Shown here: positions 60,587-64,000 of the stretch, piece after piece
Layout: every line of letters starts with the position of its first letter
How positions within the stretch are numbered: position 1 is the stretch's first letter
The notes under the pieces: model-generated
Databases searched by the model: none
The model's input: the letters and a program-made list of their open reading frames with translations, nothing else
What the model was told of the DNA's origin: nothing
Program-made: the position numbers and the translations under genes
Assembly (NCBI RefSeq): GCF_017591435.1
Contig: NC_059268.1
Location: 18,579,184 to 18,643,183, forward strand
Reading direction: 5' to 3'
Length of the DNA: 64,000 nt
Source of the DNA: Portunus trituberculatus
Taxonomy: Eukaryota > Arthropoda > Malacostraca > Decapoda > Portunidae

Positions 60587-62880
60587 CATCATCATCATCA
60601 TCATCAGTCTTAATGATAATAGATTATAATTGTAAGATTTTCCTCTAGCATAAAACATTTTCTTTTGATCTTGGTCTTTGTATCATTCTTTAGCTGAAGC
60701 ACACTGTAAAATGAGTGAAGAGAAAACATAGATTCTGTACCTTTGTATACCTGTTAATGGATAATATGATTGTAAATAGTCTGGCTTATGTACAAAATGT
60801 ATTAGTAAATCTGATGTAGCAAAAAGTTTTTTCAAGTGTGTTTGTTTGCCTCTTTTGAAAGGGACATCATTGAGCATTATAAAACACAACAAAAAATATA
60901 TGATCAATAATGAATAGAAGAATGCTGATGTTGATACAAGTGAGGCACAGAATTGTCAACAATAAATCTTGCTGTTAGTCTTGATTAAGAAACTGACTTG
61001 GCAGATCCAAAGTAGCAAATGTTGTATCCTGTGCTTGTAAGCTTTACTCTTGGTGTGGGTGGTACATTCACAGACTCTGCACACAGTTTAGTACCATCAT
61101 ATAAACTGCATAAGTATATAATTTCTCCTTACATTAAGGAACATTAAGATATTGGTTTTATATTTTCAGGTTTGTCTTATAGGCATGAATCTGCATATAG
61201 TGTACATATTATGAATGTTTTTGAGAATGTGTGGGCAATAATTTATGCTATGAAAATATGAAAGCTGTAAAAAATTACTGGTTTATTATATGAATGAGAA
61301 TCAAATTTACCTTGATGCATGGAACCTTTTATGGTGATTGTGTGTGTTTTGACATTTTTTTTTTTTTTACCAAAACATAATGATCTCAGGGACTTAAGAA
61401 TAAGCAAAGTTACCTGTTTGTACTACTTACAAGTACTATATGTGGCTGTTCTGTATTGAGTGTATAGATCATTGCATTGTTCAGCTTGGGAGTTGTATAT
61501 TTTTCATTCATGTATCTCCTGTTCGTATTGATTTAATTCTCATCATCTTGGTTTAAATTATTTAGTTGTCATCAAAACAAAATTGCATTGTCTGCTTGAA
61601 ACTCCATGGTCTTTTAGTGTTTTAAACTGTGACAATACACACATCCTAGAGACTGATCAGCTGCTTCATTGGTATCATTCTGCTGATGTTTAATACGTTA
61701 TGGAAATGAACTTGGGAACACCACCTGAGAAGACCTTCCTTACCTTCCTTTGCTATTTTTGTTCTGAGAATTTTATCTACCATTAGGATTGGGTAGTAAA
61801 CCATAGTGATAGTGTGCCATATCTAACCAATTATAAGGATGGTTGTGTGCAAGGCTAAATGAAAAAAACCCTAGTTGATAAATTGCTTTCTTGTTCTTAG
61901 CTGAAATTTACACAAAGCTCACTCTAGATATTGTCATAGCATTAGAATCTTTGAACCTGGGAAATTTTGTTTATGAGCTTAAAGAAATGGGTGAATGTTT
62001 TGGGACTGAGGAAACTAGTAAAAAATTGTTATTAAAGTTTTACGTTAGTGAAAAAAAAAGTCTTATTAATTGGAGACTCAGGGAAGTGTGACTGCTTCCT
62101 TCTTAAAGCAATATTTTTGGAAATTTCAAAGATTATTGGAGAATATTCAAAATTTTCTTTGTTGAAAAAATGGATGTAGGCAATTTCTTGGGCGTTTCTC
62201 AAAGTAGGAATGTGGTAATGCGTGGGCAGACTATGGTGACTATGGTAGGTTGGTTTAAATTCGATCCGTATTTGAAGCTATAATGTAGGCAAAAGAAAAT
62301 TCGCACATTTTTGCTATACTTTAAAGATTTATGGGTTGAGTTAGACAGCTTGAATGTACGCATGAAGATGTGGTAAGTTACGAAAAAGAGAGAAGTAAAT
62401 GCAGTAAGTCGTCATGATAGAAGGATTTGCAGTGGTAGCTCTATACTTTCGTGCTTTTCCATCTTCACTCATCAGTCGGCACAAATGCAATTTATATTTT
62501 CCTATACGATATATTCCTTTCGACGAAAATATCGAAAGCATATACAAACTTTCACATATTATTTATGGATCTCAGAAATTCATAACGTTGATTTGGGAAG
62601 TTACATAATCGAGTATTGAAGAAACTGGCTTATCAAGATATTTCTGGGTCGCATCTTGAATACTTTTAAAAGACATTGTTGAAGATGTAATGGATTTTCA
62701 AGGGTGTTCTTTGCCCTTTTAGTTATATAAGATTAAAATTTCAATAATTCCAATGAGATGGGCACCTTTGTGAACCTCTGTTGAATAATCTCCCTTGCAA
62801 AAGCGTTTCATAACAAGTCATTCGTGTTCCGTGGCAGCTTGAATCTGGTTGTGTCATTTCGTGCTCCAGGCTTGGCTCCG
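59676..62880 (+). other. Probable long 3' UTR and downstream flank of the PHD zinc-finger gene
   Basis: AT-rich, with (ATT)n/(ATC)n at 60522-60606 and AATAAA at 60961. Small frames near 61891 and 62414 lack family signatures. Confidence 0.45.
60961..60966 (+). terminator. Candidate polyadenylation signal of the PHD zinc-finger gene
   Basis: AATAAA about 1.3 kb past the stop at 59675. Other signals may be used; transcript data would decide. Confidence 0.35.
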
Positions 62881-62927
62881 ATTTTTTTTTTTTTTTCTCT
62901 CGCCCCTCACCTCATTTGAAGGGTAAG

Positions 62928-63045
62928 TAGTTGGGGCACTGTCCCCATGAAACCGTTCCGCGTGCTCGCCTCAATTCCCGGCTCCCACTTCGCAGCTCCT
63001 CCACCCAGCTGATTTGACGTCATATATTTGAAGCCACGCTATTGG

Positions 63046-63085
<40 letters not shown>

Positions 63086-63127
63086 TAACGAATAAGGAGA
63101 GAGAGAGAGAGAATATGAAAATGAATA

Positions 63128-63174
<47 letters not shown>

Positions 63175-63215
63175 TATGATAACGAATAAGGAGAGAATAT
63201 GAAAATGAATAAGGA

Positions 63216-63249
<34 letters not shown>

Positions 63250-63494
63250 GAAAATGAATAAGGAGAGAGAGAGAGAGAGAGTATGGTAACGAATAAGGCA
63301 GCGTTTCTCAATCTTTTTACCCTTGCGTAACCCTTCAAATACATCACTTCTCAAGCAATCCCTATGCAAAAACAAAATTATATATTTCTCATTTGATGTG
63401 ACGTCAAATCCGCTAGGTGGAGGAGCTGCAAAGGGGAACAGGGAATCGAGGCGAGCGCGCGGGACGGTTTCTCGGGGACAGTGCCGTAGTTGGC
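62928..63494. repeat. Imperfect ~100-bp inverted repeat around GA arrays
   Basis: The left arm, about 62928-63028, is matched in reverse complement by the right arm, about 63391-63494. Shared blocks include GCAGCTCCTCCACC, ATTTGACGTCA and GGCACTGTCCCC. The ~360-bp loop holds interrupted (GA)n arrays with AATGAATAAGG spacers and a hAT-like CAGCGTTTCTCAATCTTTT at 63299-63317. Confidence 0.65.
63050..63284. repeat. Interrupted (GA)n arrays with AATGAATAAGG spacers
   Basis: Five GA blocks separated by near-identical AATATGAAAATGAATAAGG-type spacers, a minisatellite-like higher-order pattern. Confidence 0.85.
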
Positions 63495-63977
63495 TATGGA
63501 TATTTACATGTTACATTCACAGGATTTACCATTCATTTAGGCAATGTATGTGATAGATTTACCGAACAACGCTGGTCCCTTTGCTGTTCTCTTTCTCCTC
63601 CACTCAATCAATCAACTAATCATTCCTCTTCCTCCTTTGCAATCCGTCTCTTCGACTCTAAATTGTTCATATAAACAGCCTATGAAGATTTCAAAGCCTG
63701 TTGCCTCGCGGCTCTTTCCTATTGTTTTCGCTCTTAATCTATAATTTAGGATGGGATAGCGGTGTTTTTCGGATGGAGAAGGCTAAGATATGGCCAATTG
63801 TCATCTCTTAACACCAAAAATAAGGTGGAAGCTTCTGTTGTTATGGTAGGCGCCATATTTGAGTAGTGTTGCTAACGGCACTTACGGAAAAGATCTCTTG
63901 ATATTTACGCACTAATCTAACCTAGCACTGTCCAGGCACTGGTAAGGGTCAAGTCATCCTCTTAATGCACGAACCTG

Positions 63978-64000
63978 TGTGTGTGTGTGTGTGTGTGTGT
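63978..64000. repeat. (GT)n cut by the window end
   Basis: The array continues beyond the window. Confidence 0.9.

Overview
The window looks like nuclear DNA from an arthropod, most likely a decapod crustacean (inference). The grounds are GT-AG spliced genes with animal-type proteins, very dense (GA)n/(CT)n, (GT)n, (ACT)n and (ATT)n microsatellites, and decayed non-LTR retrotransposons, MITEs and tRNA-like SINEs. I saw no prokaryotic operon, CRISPR array or intact virus, and no complete tRNA or rRNA gene.

Five protein genes can be reconstructed. (1) 8.8-17.5 kb, + strand: an APCDD1-like Wnt/BMP antagonist, five exons, first exon(s) not found. (2) 23.9-31.7 kb, + strand: a complete 17-exon p107/p130-type retinoblastoma-like gene (1072 aa), with E2F-type sites upstream. 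(3) 39.1-36.1 kb, - strand: a complete 4-exon PIN1 prolyl isomerase (162 aa), convergent with the RB-like gene. (4) 40.8-46.6 kb, + strand: a 9-exon SAAL1 orthologue (637 aa). (5) 52.2-59.7 kb, + strand: a 2452-aa C2H2 zinc-finger protein with an ING-type PHD finger, almost all in one 7.3-kb exon, which I cannot assign to a named family.

Layout: 1-22.3 kb is packed with microsatellites. They run right up to two APCDD1 splice sites, and a TTAA-flanked MITE family recurs here. From about 22.5 to 62.9 kb gene density rises and microsatellites become sparse. Non-LTR relics lie at 1.25, 33.2-34.6 and 39.6-40.1 kb, tRNA-like SINEs at 41.8 and 48.5 kb, and a hAT-like MITE in PIN1 intron 1. The last kilobase carries a ~100-bp inverted repeat around GA arrays.

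Functionally, an RB-family repressor and PIN1, which binds phospho-Ser/Thr-Pro sites such as CDK sites on RB proteins, sit side by side. SAAL1 and the PHD/zinc-finger protein are further proliferation or chromatin candidates. That this linkage matters functionally is inference only.
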